Assembly: GCA_937897615.1 (NCBI GenBank)
Contig: CALCNO010000201.1
Coordinates: 186,001 to 250,000, forward strand
Reading direction: 5' to 3'
DNA from: an uncultured Anaerolineaceae bacterium
GTDB lineage: Bacteria; Chloroflexota; Anaerolineae; Anaerolineales; Anaerolineaceae
Length of the DNA: 64,000 bases
Made by a program: the position numbers and the translations under genes. Below, piece by piece: positions 9,102 through 18,253 of the stretch. How positions within the stretch are numbered: position 1 is the stretch's first letter; the number at the start of each line of letters is the position of its first letter. Under the pieces are notes generated by a model, which searched no databases, was not told the DNA's origin, and was given only the letters and a program-made list of their open reading frames with translations.

Positions 9102-10856
9102 TCAATTATCTTCTTTATCGATGAACTGACGCCAATCCCCGTCGATCCCATCAAGTGTTACGCCGAAAAAGTAACGTAGCCCATTTTCAGTTCTCAAAAT
9201 GAAATCGAAATGGTCGTTTTGGCCCTGTTTGTACTTTGCCAGCAGGCCGTAATTGCCTATCCATTTTATGTCTTGCTTTTCCGCGTTGCCTTGAATCGAA
9301 TCATATTTTGAGATCGCATAATGCCATAGGCGGCGCGCAGAAGATTGCGTTACGTTTTTTACCGTATTCCCGTTACGCAGATCACGCATGGTATAAAAAG
9401 TCTTTCCGCTGCGGTGGGTCGCTTCGGTGATTTCCACCCCGGTTTTGGGCTCCACCGGAGATAAAGATGCCGTTGTTGGCATTGCATTCTCCTCGTGGGC
9501 AAGCCCCTCTAGGGCAGGTGCAGTTTTGGCGGCGATGCTGGAAGCTCCCTGCGGTCTGTTTTCCACGAGCGAGACGATTTCATCACGTACGGCAAGGTTG
9601 GTTTCTGATTCGTCGCGGATGTAAATTTTGCTTTCATCCAGGGCGTAGGGTGCATCTTCGCCCTTTGGCACCAAAATGCGCAAGATATCTTTTTTCTTGT
9701 ATTTCTGAATATCAATAGTTGGTTTTACCGGGGGACTGATCCGGTCTTCAATTTGTTTTTGCAGTGTGCTGATAACTTGGGCGACATTCATCACCCCGGC
9801 CGGATTCTGTTGATGCCCAGGTAATACGCCCACGAAGACGGTGCCGCCATTGGTATTGCTGAAGGCGCAGATATCTTCCAGAATTGGATCAAGATTCTTG
9901 CTTTTGAAGGACAATGATTCATAGAAACTTTGGACGATGTTTGCGCCTTCTTCAATTGCCGATTGAATAAAATCGAATGCCGGTTCTTCAGACTGGCGAT
10001 GCGGCCTGGTACGCGAAAAATCATTTGAAAGAAATAAGTCTTTAAGCGCTTCAAACGATAGCTCAGGCAGCAGTACGTCAGTTGTGCGGTCACCAATTCC
10101 GAGGTTTTTCTTGTGGAGCGGATCGGTGGAGAGGCGATGCGAATCTGAACCCTGGATGCAGTGCATACGCCTGGGGTATTCCGGTTTGGTGCCATTAAAG
10201 AATGAAAGCGTAGAACGTGGGCCCCGTATATCGAGATCAGTTACTTCCAGCGCGTGAAGATTCTTGTCTTGCGTGTAGGCAATTCTTGTTTGCCCACCAA
10301 AGTTAATCCCTTTCATGGCAACCCCGTTTGAGGAGTTGGCATGAGCCGCAATCACAATCCCACCGGCCTGATTGATCAACTGGTAAGCGCGAATCACGTC
10401 CACCGACGTGCCAACAGTGGTGGTGCCATCATCCAATTGCTCAGGTTTTATACCGAGGTCAATCAACAGATGCTCAATTTCACGACTGTTCTTGGTAGGG
10501 GAGAATAACCCAATGATATGAAAGCCCAGCATGGCCGTGAATTCAAAACCTGGCAGGAGGAGGATTTTGCCGAGTAACCTCTTGTATTCGGCCAGGCGTT
10601 TTTTCTCGTCAGGAAGGATGCGCCCCTTTGACTCAAGCGTGGAAAGGAGTTCGATTTCTTTTTGGAGCGCCATATAGCCGGCGATGGTGTTGTGATCGGT
10701 AAAGGCAATAACATCCAGCCCGCGGGATTCAGCTTTTTGTAGAAGGTCAAGATACGAAACTTCAGGGTTTTGAAAATCGGTGCTGGCAGGGGTATGGATA
10801 TGAATATCCATGGTATAGAATTGGTGCTTATTTTTCGCTTTATTGGCAGTTGTCAT
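9102..10856 (-). CDS. PHP phosphoesterase-AlbA (Schlafen-like) fusion protein
   Basis: A 584-residue protein. Residues 16-260 are a PHP domain: HIHTPAS, AFTDHN, PGFEF, AAHANSS and GSDSH supply the expected metal ligands. Residues 310-432 carry an AlbA_2-type domain with AFSNTNGGTVFVGV and an IYIRDES strand, as in Schlafen-related and putative DNA-binding proteins. Residues 475-580 are an extra C-terminal region I cannot assign. PHP domains hydrolyse phosphoesters; AlbA_2 domains occur in RNA cleavage and transcription control. The pairing suggests a nucleic-acid or nucleotide substrate (inference). It is upstream-adjacent to tRNA-Arg on the same strand. Confidence 0.78.
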   Translation of the reverse strand: MTTANKAKNKHQFYTMDIHIHTPASTDFQNPEVSYLDLLQKAESRGLDVIAFTDHNTIAGYMALQKEIELLSTLESKGRILPDEKKRLAEYKRLLGKILLLPGFEFTAMLGFHIIGLFSPTKNSREIEHLLIDLGIKPEQLDDGTTTVGTSVDVIRAYQLINQAGGIVIAAHANSSNGVAMKGINFGGQTRIAYTQDKNLHALEVTDLDIRGPRSTLSFFNGTKPEYPRRMHCIQGSDSHRLSTDPLHKKNLGIGDRTTDVLLPELSFEALKDLFLSNDFSRTRPHRQSEEPAFDFIQSAIEEGANIVQSFYESLSFKSKNLDPILEDICAFSNTNGGTVFVGVLPGHQQNPAGVMNVAQVISTLQKQIEDRISPPVKPTIDIQKYKKKDILRILVPKGEDAPYALDESKIYIRDESETNLAVRDEIVSLVENRPQGASSIAAKTAPALEGLAHEENAMPTTASLSPVEPKTGVEITEATHRSGKTFYTMRDLRNGNTVKNVTQSSARRLWHYAISKYDSIQGNAEKQDIKWIGNYGLLAKYKQGQNDHFDFILRTENGLRYFFGVTLDGIDGDWRQFIDKEDN

Positions 10857-10884
10857 TTTTCCCTGCTTTGGATGAAACTCTTGT

Positions 10885-10960
10885 TGGCGCCCCCGGTGGG
10901 AGTCGAACCCACAACCATCGGATTAGAAGTCCGGTGCTCTGTCCATTGAGCTACGAGGGC
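10885..10960 (-). tRNA. tRNA-Arg (anticodon TCT)
   Basis: Read on the minus strand, the 76-base gene starts GCCCTCG and ends with an encoded CCA. The acceptor stem pairs fully (one T-G). D-loop AGCTCAATGGACAGAGC and T-loop GGTTCGACTCCC sequences are canonical. The seven-base anticodon loop CTTCTAA places TCT at 34-36, reading AGA codons. Confidence 0.96.
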
Positions 10961-10967
10961 GTGGAAA

Positions 10968-11399
10968 TTATCGGTATGGCCGAATGCCTTTAAAAACGGT
11001 TGCTCCCGAAAGGGTGCGGAGGATCAGCTCAGAAGGCTTGCCAATTCTATCAGATAAATCCTTGGGGCTAAGCGGCTGGTTGCCATTGCTCAAAAATACT
11101 CTGAAGATCGCATCCACGAGCGTTGTGTTTGAATTGATAAAATTCGGTTCTTTGATGCAATGATCCATCAGAACAGACTGGATGCCGTCCACTTGCTTGA
11201 CTTCGGCTGTCTCTGTGTCAACGTGGTCAATTAACGATAATTCGGGCGCATCCTGGAAGATTTTCTGGTGTTCGGCGCACAAACAACTGATCAAAAAAAT
11301 ACGCCAGTTACCGTCATGGGTTTTCCACCATTCAAAATCGATATGGTAAGGGGTGTCCTGGGTTGGTCGAATAAGGCTAAATGGTTTTTGTTCTGGCAT
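10968..11399 (-). CDS. Unrecognised protein with C-terminal winged-helix-like module
   Basis: A 143-residue soluble protein with no motif I can name. Residues 15-60 are strand-rich with a CLCAEH pair of Cys. Residues 95-140 look like a helical DNA-binding-type module ending in a GIRPY strand. The end of the 515-residue-class neighbour upstream shows a similar layout (a short LxxxI helix, then P..IL..L, then a strand ending in aromatic-R), so the two may share a module. It lies 12 bases downstream of that gene on the same strand and 8 bases from tRNA-Arg. Confidence 0.6.
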   Translation of the reverse strand: MPEQKPFSLIRPTQDTPYHIDFEWWKTHDGNWRIFLISCLCAEHQKIFQDAPELSLIDHVDTETAEVKQVDGIQSVLMDHCIKEPNFINSNTTLVDAIFRVFLSNGNQPLSPKDLSDRIGKPSELILRTLSGATVFKGIRPYR

Positions 11400-11411
11400 T
11401 GGGCAATCCGA

Positions 11412-12956
11412 TCAGTCAATCAATCTAAAATACAAGTCACCAAGGTGGGTAACCCACGGCTGATTAAAAAGAATATTGAGAATCGTGCTAGGTGGGCATC
11501 TGCGGATCACGTTAACCGCAGCGTACAGCTCTTGAGCGTGAATTTGCCCTTGAGGGTTCAGTTTGGAGAGTTCGACCATTACCTGATGGATTACTTTCTC
11601 AATTGGCAGTTTGAGCTTTTTCCCCCAAACCTCATCCAGGGCGTCCGTATCCGGCACGACCAGTGCCATACGCTCATCAAAGGAGCAAGCCACCACCTGC
11701 TTTAACAGGGCAAACACAACCCCGCCGTCTGCGCCGACCAAAACCGTCCTGATCCACTCTTTGGAGTTTTTTGCTTTTTCAACCTTGATTAAAACTTCGC
11801 CGGGATTTTTCCCTTTTGATAGTTGGATGAGGCTACCAGGGATGATTCCCTCGCGGGAATACCAGTCGCGCAGGCCATAGATATATTTTGAGGGCCGCAC
11901 TACCCAGCCTGGAAAGACCGCGTTGCTCCGCCCATCGATGAAATTAAACTTCACGCGAGGTGTTTCGTAAGCCGTTGGAAACAGCAATTTCAGGTTTGAA
12001 GTAAGCGGAAGTGTACCGCTGCGCCAGTGTGGATAAGTCAGGCTGAGCACCACTGATTCAACCGCGCCGCTGATGGATTCGGCTTCTAATTCATCACACT
12101 GCTCGGAACCGAAAGCGGTCAGCTTTTGATATTCTTCAGCGAGGACGGGGATAGGCTCTTCAAAGACGAGATGGGTGGGTGTATTGCGGACTTCCGGCGG
12201 TTCAAGGCGATTGAGGAACCATAGCGTTTCTCCGGCTGGCCCTACTTCGTCAAAGCGCGGATCTTCTTGCAATGCATAGTCCAGCGAGAATTCTATTAAT
12301 TTCGGATTGACACCGGAAGGAATGTCAATCTGCTTAATCAGTTCGTCAATAGTAAGGGGACCGCCATTTTCAAGTTCGAGGATCGCTTCGCACAGGTTTA
12401 ATTGACCAATGCCGATATCGACCAGAAGAGCACGTGGAAAATAATGGCCGGCGATGCAAACCAGGTCTTCGCTGGCATCCAGTTTTTGATTGATTTTTGT
12501 AGCGATGAGTGAGCCGTACACCGAAAGTACATGGTCAATATCAAGCCAGGGTTCCACTGTACGCTGGACGGGTGTGTTTAAGATGTGCTCGGCAAGGTTG
12601 CTGGCAAAAGAAGTGGTGGTGGAATCTTCAAACTCGACATCAATAACCTGAAGAGCGGGGTGTTCCGGGTTGACCCCATCTCGTACATTTTTTACCACCC
12701 CTTTTGACCAATTACGGTGGGGGAAAACAAGATGATCGGCAATCTGGTACGTATTCTTGGGGTAATAGATCGCCCCTTCTGTTTTTTGTGACTCTTCGAT
12801 TTGCCTGGTTTGTTCGCCGATCTCTTTTTGGATGATTATTTTGGCTAATTCCTGCTGCGTTGCCGGTGTTTCTGTCTCAAGCAGATAGTTGAAAATGTGG
12901 TTTAGGCTGTCTTCTGTGAGCGTGTATTCCTGCCAAAAATTATCTTGGTTGACCAT
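11412..12956 (-). CDS. Unrecognised 514-residue protein
   Basis: The start is set at the ATG at 12956, with a weak AAGG about 8 bases upstream; an in-frame TTG one codon earlier is less likely. The protein is soluble, acidic, and shows no catalytic motif. The N-terminal 60 residues are helical. Residues 75-130 contain small beta strands (HRNWSKGVVKNV, then LQVIDVEFED) that could be an SH3/KOW-like fold. Two winged-helix-like stretches occur near 210-235 and at the C-terminus. It is probably co-transcribed with the 143-residue gene. I could not assign a family; a lineage-specific regulator or nucleic-acid-binding protein is a guess. Confidence 0.6.
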   Translation of the reverse strand: MVNQDNFWQEYTLTEDSLNHIFNYLLETETPATQQELAKIIIQKEIGEQTRQIEESQKTEGAIYYPKNTYQIADHLVFPHRNWSKGVVKNVRDGVNPEHPALQVIDVEFEDSTTTSFASNLAEHILNTPVQRTVEPWLDIDHVLSVYGSLIATKINQKLDASEDLVCIAGHYFPRALLVDIGIGQLNLCEAILELENGGPLTIDELIKQIDIPSGVNPKLIEFSLDYALQEDPRFDEVGPAGETLWFLNRLEPPEVRNTPTHLVFEEPIPVLAEEYQKLTAFGSEQCDELEAESISGAVESVVLSLTYPHWRSGTLPLTSNLKLLFPTAYETPRVKFNFIDGRSNAVFPGWVVRPSKYIYGLRDWYSREGIIPGSLIQLSKGKNPGEVLIKVEKAKNSKEWIRTVLVGADGGVVFALLKQVVACSFDERMALVVPDTDALDEVWGKKLKLPIEKVIHQVMVELSKLNPQGQIHAQELYAAVNVIRRCPPSTILNILFNQPWVTHLGDLYFRLID

Positions 12957-12989
12957 CAAAATTACCTTTTCGTAAAAGATTAGTAAGTA

Positions 12990-13364
12990 TTATACCGTAC
13001 CAGTTGCTGTGTGCAGGTGTAAGGAATCACCGATGCTGAAATTAGTATCCTGGTTTTCGTGCAATTCAAGGACATGCATTGCTGGTTTGTGTGAGGCGTA
13101 AGCAAGATGCCATTTTTTGGCCACACATTTATCCACAACAGTCATGTTTTGGTCCAGCCACAGGGCCGTGATGTTGAATTGCATAAACAACATGTGAATG
13201 GAAGTATTTAGAATACTTTCACTTCTTTCGGATAGAATTAACCCATAATTGGCCGGAATTTCTTTTCGAAACATCAGCCCGCGAAATTTCGAAAAGAAGG
13301 TATCCGCAATTTGGATATTGATAGTTGTGTTGGTTCTTGGGTTTGTTATCCGGGCAGATTTCAT
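12990..13364 (-). CDS. DUF192 family protein
   Basis: A 124-residue protein with the DUF192 pattern: FRGLMFRKEIP near residue 30, SILNTSIHMLFMQFNITALWLD in the middle, then VLEL and GDSLHL strands. Family structures are small beta barrels of unknown function, often secreted, but no signal peptide is seen here. It is divergently placed from exonuclease III with a 38-base gap that holds both start regions. Confidence 0.86.
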   Translation of the reverse strand: MKSARITNPRTNTTINIQIADTFFSKFRGLMFRKEIPANYGLILSERSESILNTSIHMLFMQFNITALWLDQNMTVVDKCVAKKWHLAYASHKPAMHVLELHENQDTNFSIGDSLHLHTATGTV

Positions 13365-13402
13365 ATACTATATAGTAGAGTTTACCACGAGAAAGGTTGC
13401 AC

Positions 13403-14167
13403 ATGAAAATAATTAGTTGGAATGTTAATGGTTTCAGGGCTATCCTTAAAAAAGATTTTAAAAAGACGATTTTGGAGTTAGCGCCGGATGTTCTATGCCT
13501 TCAGGAAGTCAAAGCAACGGAAAAACAATTGACCGAGGAAAATATTCAGCTTGACGGCTATCATTACATTTGGAATGCGGCTGAAAAACTTGGGTACAGC
13601 GGCACTGCCACGTATCTAAAAAACGACATTGAGCCGGTGAACTTTGAATTAGGGTTTGGCATGCCGGAATTTGACAGCGAAGGGCGCTCAATTTGTACCT
13701 CATTTGCCGAGTTTGATCTATATAATATTTACTTCCCCAATGGGCAGCGCGGGATGGAACGCGTGGACTATAAGCTGCGATTCTACGGTGCGCTTTTGGA
13801 GCGGTGCAATGCTGCCCACAAAAAGGGAAAACGCGTCATCATTACCGGGGATTTCAATACTGCACACAATGAGATTGACCTGGCAAATCCAAAGGAAAAC
13901 GAGAATTACTCCGGCTTCATGCGCATAGAACGGGATTGGGTGACAAATTTCATCGATGCCAATTTTGTTGATATTTTCCGCTCCCAAAATCCCGACAAGG
14001 TGCAGTACACCTGGTGGACGTATCGCTTTGGGGCACGCGCGCGGGGCATTGGCTGGCGCATCGATTATTTCCTTATTTCCAAAGAACTTGTGCCCGCAGT
14101 GAAGCGGGTTGAGATCCTGGACTCTATTCAGGGATCGGATCATTGCCCGGTTTTGCTGGAGATTTGA
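13403..14167 (+). CDS. xth: Exodeoxyribonuclease III (AP endonuclease)
   Basis: The start is set at ATG 13403, preceded by GAGAAAGG; a TTG two codons earlier is in frame but less likely. The 254-residue product is an EEP-fold nuclease: ISWNVNGFRA, CLQEVKA (metal Glu), NIYFPNG, ITGDFNTAH and a final GSDHCPV that supplies the catalytic Asp-His. It cleaves 5' of abasic sites and trims 3' blocks in base excision repair. Length and motif order are normal. Confidence 0.95.
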   Translation: MKIISWNVNGFRAILKKDFKKTILELAPDVLCLQEVKATEKQLTEENIQLDGYHYIWNAAEKLGYSGTATYLKNDIEPVNFELGFGMPEFDSEGRSICTSFAEFDLYNIYFPNGQRGMERVDYKLRFYGALLERCNAAHKKGKRVIITGDFNTAHNEIDLANPKENENYSGFMRIERDWVTNFIDANFVDIFRSQNPDKVQYTWWTYRFGARARGIGWRIDYFLISKELVPAVKRVEILDSIQGSDHCPVLLEI

Positions 14168-14182
14168 TTTACTGGTTGTGTA

Positions 14183-14188
14183 TAATTA
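14183..14188 (+). promoter_or_regulatory. Putative -10 element for the NarL-type regulator gene
   Basis: TATAAT lies 28 bases before the ATG at 14217. No clear -35 hexamer sits 16-18 bases upstream. GAGGA precedes the start codon. Confidence 0.35.
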
Positions 14189-14216
14189 AGTTAAGACTTC
14201 TGAATACAGAGGAATA

Positions 14217-14870
14217 ATGCCCAAACAACGAATTGTGCTTGTAGATGACCATGAGGTTGTACGCTTGGGGATCAAGGCATTGTTGGAACGGCACCCGCAT
14301 TTCGAGGTGGTGGGTGAAGCAGGTACGGCAAAAGAGGCACTGGAACAGGTGGAACGGCTGCTGCCGGATGTAGTGTTGATGGATATCCGCCTGCCTGGCG
14401 CCTCTGGGGTTGAGGCTACCGAGCAAATTACGAACTCTTTTCCTGAGATTAAAGTGATTATGCTGACCTCGTATGCCGAGGATGACATGCTGTTTTCGGC
14501 TATCCGTGCCGGGGCATCCGGATATGTTTTGAAGCAAATTGGTGCCGAGGATTTGATTAAGGCAATTGAGGCTGTTGGGCGTGGCGAGGCTTTGCTAGAC
14601 CCCGTGGTGACGCAGCGAGTTTTCCAGGAAGTGCGCCGTGCGGTTAAGGATGAAGAGGCTTCTGCCTTTGTCAACCTTTCTCAGCAGGAGAAGCACGTTT
14701 TGCTGCTGGTGTCAGAGGGCAGAACCAACCGCGAGATTGCCAAGACACTGTTTTTGGGCGAAGGCACGGTGCGCAACTACGTGAGCAGCATTCTGTCGAA
14801 ATTGGGTGTCAGCAACCGCGCTGAGGCAGCGGCGTATGCTGTGGAACACAGCCTGCGCGACTACTTGTAA
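14217..14870 (+). CDS. NarL/DevR-type LuxR-family response regulator
   Basis: The 217-residue product has a receiver domain (DDH at 8-10, phospho-acceptor Asp in [11 protein letters not shown] near 55, Lys in YVLKQ near 105) and a C-terminal LuxR HTH ([25 protein letters not shown]). No kinase gene is adjacent. A soluble DegS-like kinase of the type that pairs with NarL regulators lies at 58256-59326 in this window and is a possible partner (inference). The gene ends overlapping the convergent dgkA-like gene by 10 bases. Confidence 0.93.
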   Translation: MPKQRIVLVDDHEVVRLGIKALLERHPHFEVVGEAGTAKEALEQVERLLPDVVLMDIRLPGASGVEATEQITNSFPEIKVIMLTSYAEDDMLFSAIRAGASGYVLKQIGAEDLIKAIEAVGRGEALLDPVVTQRVFQEVRRAVKDEEASAFVNLSQQEKHVLLLVSEGRTNREIAKTLFLGEGTVRNYVSSILSKLGVSNRAEAAAYAVEHSLRDYL

Positions 14871-15250
14871 AAGATTTTCCAGTTTGTGATTAGCTCAATA
14901 ATACGCGGGATAAAGACGATCAGTGCGATTGCGATACTTGCAATTGCACTGATCAGAACCGCAGCTGCCGATACGTCCTTGCCAATTTTCACAATGGGGT
15001 TGTAGCTGCCATCCAGAAGATCAAAAAGACGTTCAAATACAGTATTGAGCGCTTCAACGATCCACACCAGAGCGATTGTGAGGATAATGATTGCCCAACT
15101 GGTAAGGCTGATGCGCAGGGTTGCCCCCGCTGCTATGACCAGAATTGTCACCAGCGTATGAATGCGGATATTGTTCTCGGCGGAAAAGAGATATTTGAGT
15201 CCGGCGATTGCGTACTTAAGCGAGAACCTGAATTTACGCGGGCTGATCAT
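14861..15250 (-). CDS. dgkA: Diacylglycerol/undecaprenol kinase family protein
   Basis: The start is set at ATG 15250, giving 129 residues, the usual size; a longer frame would duplicate the ybeY region. It has three membrane segments and the DgkA signatures [34 protein letters not shown] and [12 protein letters not shown]. The enzyme phosphorylates diacylglycerol or undecaprenol in the inner membrane, recycling lipid carriers. It overlaps the ybeY stop by 17 bases, which suggests coupled translation. The order pgpH-ybeY-dgkA matches the yqfF-yqfG-dgkA order in Bacillus. Confidence 0.9.
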   Translation of the reverse strand: MISPRKFRFSLKYAIAGLKYLFSAENNIRIHTLVTILVIAAGATLRISLTSWAIIILTIALVWIVEALNTVFERLFDLLDGSYNPIVKIGKDVSAAAVLISAIASIAIALIVFIPRIIELITNWKIFYK

Positions 15251-15707
15251 TTTCGCCTGAGAGAGTGGTGACGTGAATGCCAAGCACCTGATGTGCCCGG
15301 TACTGTTTTTTCCACATTTTTTGTTTTTTGGCTTCGGTGTCGTGGTCGTACCCGAGCAGATGCAAAAGGCCATGGATCAAGAGGATGTTGATCTCGGTGG
15401 TCACGTCATGTTTAGCGACTCGAGCCTGTGCTTCAGCAGTCTCGTAGGAGACTATCAGATCACCAAGGTATCGCCTTCCGCTCTCCGGGTCTGTTTCCTC
15501 CGAACCGAAAGAGAGCACATCCGTAGCGCGATCCACCCCGCGGTAGCTGGAATTAAGCTTTCTTATTTCCTCGTCAGAACAAATGAGTACCCCGAGATCA
15601 AAGAGGCCGCCAGGGAATAAGGCGGAAAGGACAGTTTCCATGGAAGCCAGGAGTACTTTTTTCGCGACCTTTGTGAGAAAGGGCTTGCGCACTTGAATGG
15701 AGATCAC
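15234..15707 (-). CDS. ybeY: Endoribonuclease YbeY
   Basis: A 157-residue protein with the zinc motif HGLLHLLGYDHD near residues 119-130 and the preceding TDVLSFGSEE and GDLIVS strands. YbeY matures 16S rRNA 3' ends and takes part in ribosome quality control. The start codon appears to be GTG at 15707, two bases after the pgpH stop; no strong Shine-Dalgarno is visible, in keeping with coupling to pgpH. Confidence 0.93.
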   Translation of the reverse strand: MISIQVRKPFLTKVAKKVLLASMETVLSALFPGGLFDLGVLICSDEEIRKLNSSYRGVDRATDVLSFGSEETDPESGRRYLGDLIVSYETAEAQARVAKHDVTTEINILLIHGLLHLLGYDHDTEAKKQKMWKKQYRAHQVLGIHVTTLSGENDQPA

Positions 15708-15708
15708 C

Positions 15709-17787
15709 TTATTTTTTCTCTTTTCCCGCTTCAGGGTAGATCATTCTGGGGTGATGAGCATTGTCCAGCGTATTCACAAAGGACTCTTTGATTTTGCTTA
15801 AGTCTTTCAAAGTAAGTGGCGAGTTTTCCAGTTGCCCTTCTTGCAGGCATCTGGCAAAAACCTTTTCTACCAGTTCAACCATCGCAGCGTGGTTGGCAGG
15901 TAACTCGGCGCGCGCCCTGGCTTCGCATCCGTCTGCCAGCATAAGAATTGCCGTCTCTTTCGACTGTGGTTTTGGCCCCGGATAGGTGAAAAGTTCGCTG
16001 TTGACTTTGCCAGGATCGTTTTTGTGCTTTGCCAGAGCCCGGTTATAGGGGTAGCGCGTGAGTTGGGTTCCGTGATGTTCAAGGATAAAGTCGCGGATGC
16101 GCGGGGGAAGGTGGTACTTTTCTGCCAGCCGCACCCCGTCTGGCACGTGGGCGATGATTTTTTGCGCTGCTTCGACTTCATCCATGTCATCGTGTGTGTC
16201 AAGATGGCCCGGGATTTGATTCTCGACGAAAAAGGAAGGGTCTGCCGTTTTGCCAATGTCGTGATAAATTGTGCCAACGCGCGTTAACAGGGGATTTGCC
16301 CCGATTGCCTCGGCGGCGAGTTCGGCCAGATTGCTCACTTGTAGAGAGTGCTGGTATGTCCCCGGCGCTTTTTGCAGTAGTAATTTTTGTAATGGGTGGT
16401 CTGGCCTGGATATATCCATCAGGTGCAGTGGGGTGGGGAGGCCTAATAATTGTGAAAGCAGATATTGAATAAGAAGGGCGATACTGGACGAGGCGACCCC
16501 GTTCAAGAATGCAACTGCGGATAATGTGATCAGCCCGAGCGAGTCCGAGGTTGGGTCGGTGATGCGGTAGGCAAAGACGACCAGTACCCCTGAAACGCCG
16601 ATTGCGACCGCGGCGTAGAGGAAGTGGGTAAAGCGGCGCCCTTTACCAAGAAGAAGGGCGGCGAAGACACTGGTAAAGATGTAATAAAGGGTCAACTCTG
16701 GTGTGCCGGTCACCCCGAAGGCTGCCAGGATACTGAGCGCAATTGAGAAAACCACCGAGATTTCGAGCGTAAAAAGTGAAGCCAGAATTAGAGCAAATGC
16801 CGGGAGCGGATAAAAATAAGGAATGATCGTTCGATTTGGGATGAGGAAATGGGCGCCGTACAAAAATACGATGAACCCAATCAGGATCACGGTGAGGCTG
16901 CGCAGCTCTTGCAGCGATTTTAGATTGCGGTTTTTAAAATAGAGGAACAGGAACAGGCTCAGGGTGGTGACGATTGCCAGAGTGGAGATGATATCTTGAG
17001 ACTTTGTTTGCACTTTGGTTAAGCCAAAGGCCGTGAGGGCCTCATACTGCTCCTCACTTACTATTTGCCCCCTCGAAACGATCGTCTGATTTTCGAAATA
17101 GGATTTTGTAACTGGCTGTACTGCTGCGATGGCTTTTTCTCTGGCTAATGTGGTCTCTTCTTCGGAGTACAAACTGTTGGGCACAATGTAGGATTGCAAT
17201 AACGCCTGGACGACTGAAGACTCATCATTGGAAAGGTTGAAGCCAATGTACGAGGGGATGTTCTTTACATAGTCTTCCACCTGGGTATCTTTGATATTGT
17301 TGCGCATGATCTGTTCAAGAACGGTGACGGATTCTTGCTTGACCGTTTGCCACTGATTCTCCGTCAGGGATAATATCCTCTCTGCAATATCCTTAGAGAG
17401 TTGAAGGCTCTTGATATTTTGAAGATCAGTAATTTTGAGATCAGTGCTTGAAAAGGCATCTTCCCTTACGGTATCGATGTAGTTAATTGCCAGGTGAAGG
17501 TTGTCAATTTGGGTTCTCGAAATTGCCGGGTCGGCTGGCAGATAACGCGCCTGCACCGATTTCAAGGCTTCATCCTGGGCTTTTTTTGTCAGGACTGCGC
17601 TTGTGTAGGAAAGGTTTTTGGTCGCAACGATGGTAGTAGAGGAGACTTCTCCAATTTGCAGTGGGAGCGCATCTGGTCGAAGTGCAATTGGCAGAATCAA
17701 TGCCCCAAAGGCAAGCGCCACTGCAAACAAGGAAATGGCCCAGCGGTACGAATTCCTGACCTGTAGTTTTTTCGGGCTGAGTAACAT
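15709..17787 (-). CDS. PgpH/YqfF-type 7TM-HD phosphohydrolase
   Basis: A 692-residue membrane protein. After an N-terminal membrane segment (about 15-36) comes a large extracytoplasmic 7TMR-HDED region (40-275), seven further membrane helices (280-460), then a cytoplasmic HD domain. The HD motif residues appear as KAPGTYQHS, TIYHDIGK and LEHHGTQ. Listeria PgpH of this architecture hydrolyses c-di-AMP, so a role in c-di-AMP turnover is likely. It is first in the pgpH-ybeY-dgkA set and follows yqeY by 4 bases. Confidence 0.92.
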   Translation of the reverse strand: MLLSPKKLQVRNSYRWAISLFAVALAFGALILPIALRPDALPLQIGEVSSTTIVATKNLSYTSAVLTKKAQDEALKSVQARYLPADPAISRTQIDNLHLAINYIDTVREDAFSSTDLKITDLQNIKSLQLSKDIAERILSLTENQWQTVKQESVTVLEQIMRNNIKDTQVEDYVKNIPSYIGFNLSNDESSVVQALLQSYIVPNSLYSEEETTLAREKAIAAVQPVTKSYFENQTIVSRGQIVSEEQYEALTAFGLTKVQTKSQDIISTLAIVTTLSLFLFLYFKNRNLKSLQELRSLTVILIGFIVFLYGAHFLIPNRTIIPYFYPLPAFALILASLFTLEISVVFSIALSILAAFGVTGTPELTLYYIFTSVFAALLLGKGRRFTHFLYAAVAIGVSGVLVVFAYRITDPTSDSLGLITLSAVAFLNGVASSSIALLIQYLLSQLLGLPTPLHLMDISRPDHPLQKLLLQKAPGTYQHSLQVSNLAELAAEAIGANPLLTRVGTIYHDIGKTADPSFFVENQIPGHLDTHDDMDEVEAAQKIIAHVPDGVRLAEKYHLPPRIRDFILEHHGTQLTRYPYNRALAKHKNDPGKVNSELFTYPGPKPQSKETAILMLADGCEARARAELPANHAAMVELVEKVFARCLQEGQLENSPLTLKDLSKIKESFVNTLDNAHHPRMIYPEAGKEKK

Positions 17788-17791
17788 GACA

Positions 17792-18244
17792 CTATTCTTG
17801 GCTGAGCAGAGATCGTACTACCTTGCTGACAATATCGGAGGGCGCCTGCCCGGCAATTTTGGGCAGTACTACTTTCATTACCTTGCCCATATCGGCCGGG
17901 GAAGTTGCCCCTACCTCGGCAATGCTTTGCTTTACAATTGCTTCGACTTCTGTACTGGACAACTGCCTGGGCAGGTATTTTTCCAAAACGGCGATTTCGT
18001 TATTCGTCGTTTCGATCAAATCCTGCCTTTTGCCTTTTTCAAACTCAACTAACGAATCGCGGCGGGTCTTAATCTCTTTCTGAATAATTGCAAGCAATGC
18101 CGCATCATCGATGGTGGATTTCGTTTTTTCGACTTCAAAAAGTTTGACCGCCGCGATGACCATGCGCAAGGTATTGCGCCTGATCTCGTCCTTTGTTCTC
18201 ATGGCGTCAAGAAGTTCTTGCTCGATTTGCTGTTTTAATGACAT
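17792..18244 (-). CDS. yqeY: GatB/YqeY domain protein
   Basis: The start is set at ATG 18244 because AAGGAG lies 5 bases upstream; an in-frame GTG two codons earlier overlaps that site. The 150-residue helical protein has the YqeY signature: AMRTKDEIRRNTLRM near the start, KRQDLIETTNNEIAVLEKYLP in the middle and PADMGKVMK near the end. It resembles the tail of the GatB amidotransferase subunit; the free-standing form has no proven role but is often near rpsU or dnaG. Confidence 0.9.
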   Translation of the reverse strand: MSLKQQIEQELLDAMRTKDEIRRNTLRMVIAAVKLFEVEKTKSTIDDAALLAIIQKEIKTRRDSLVEFEKGKRQDLIETTNNEIAVLEKYLPRQLSSTEVEAIVKQSIAEVGATSPADMGKVMKVVLPKIAGQAPSDIVSKVVRSLLSQE

Positions 18245-18253
18245 ATTCACTCC

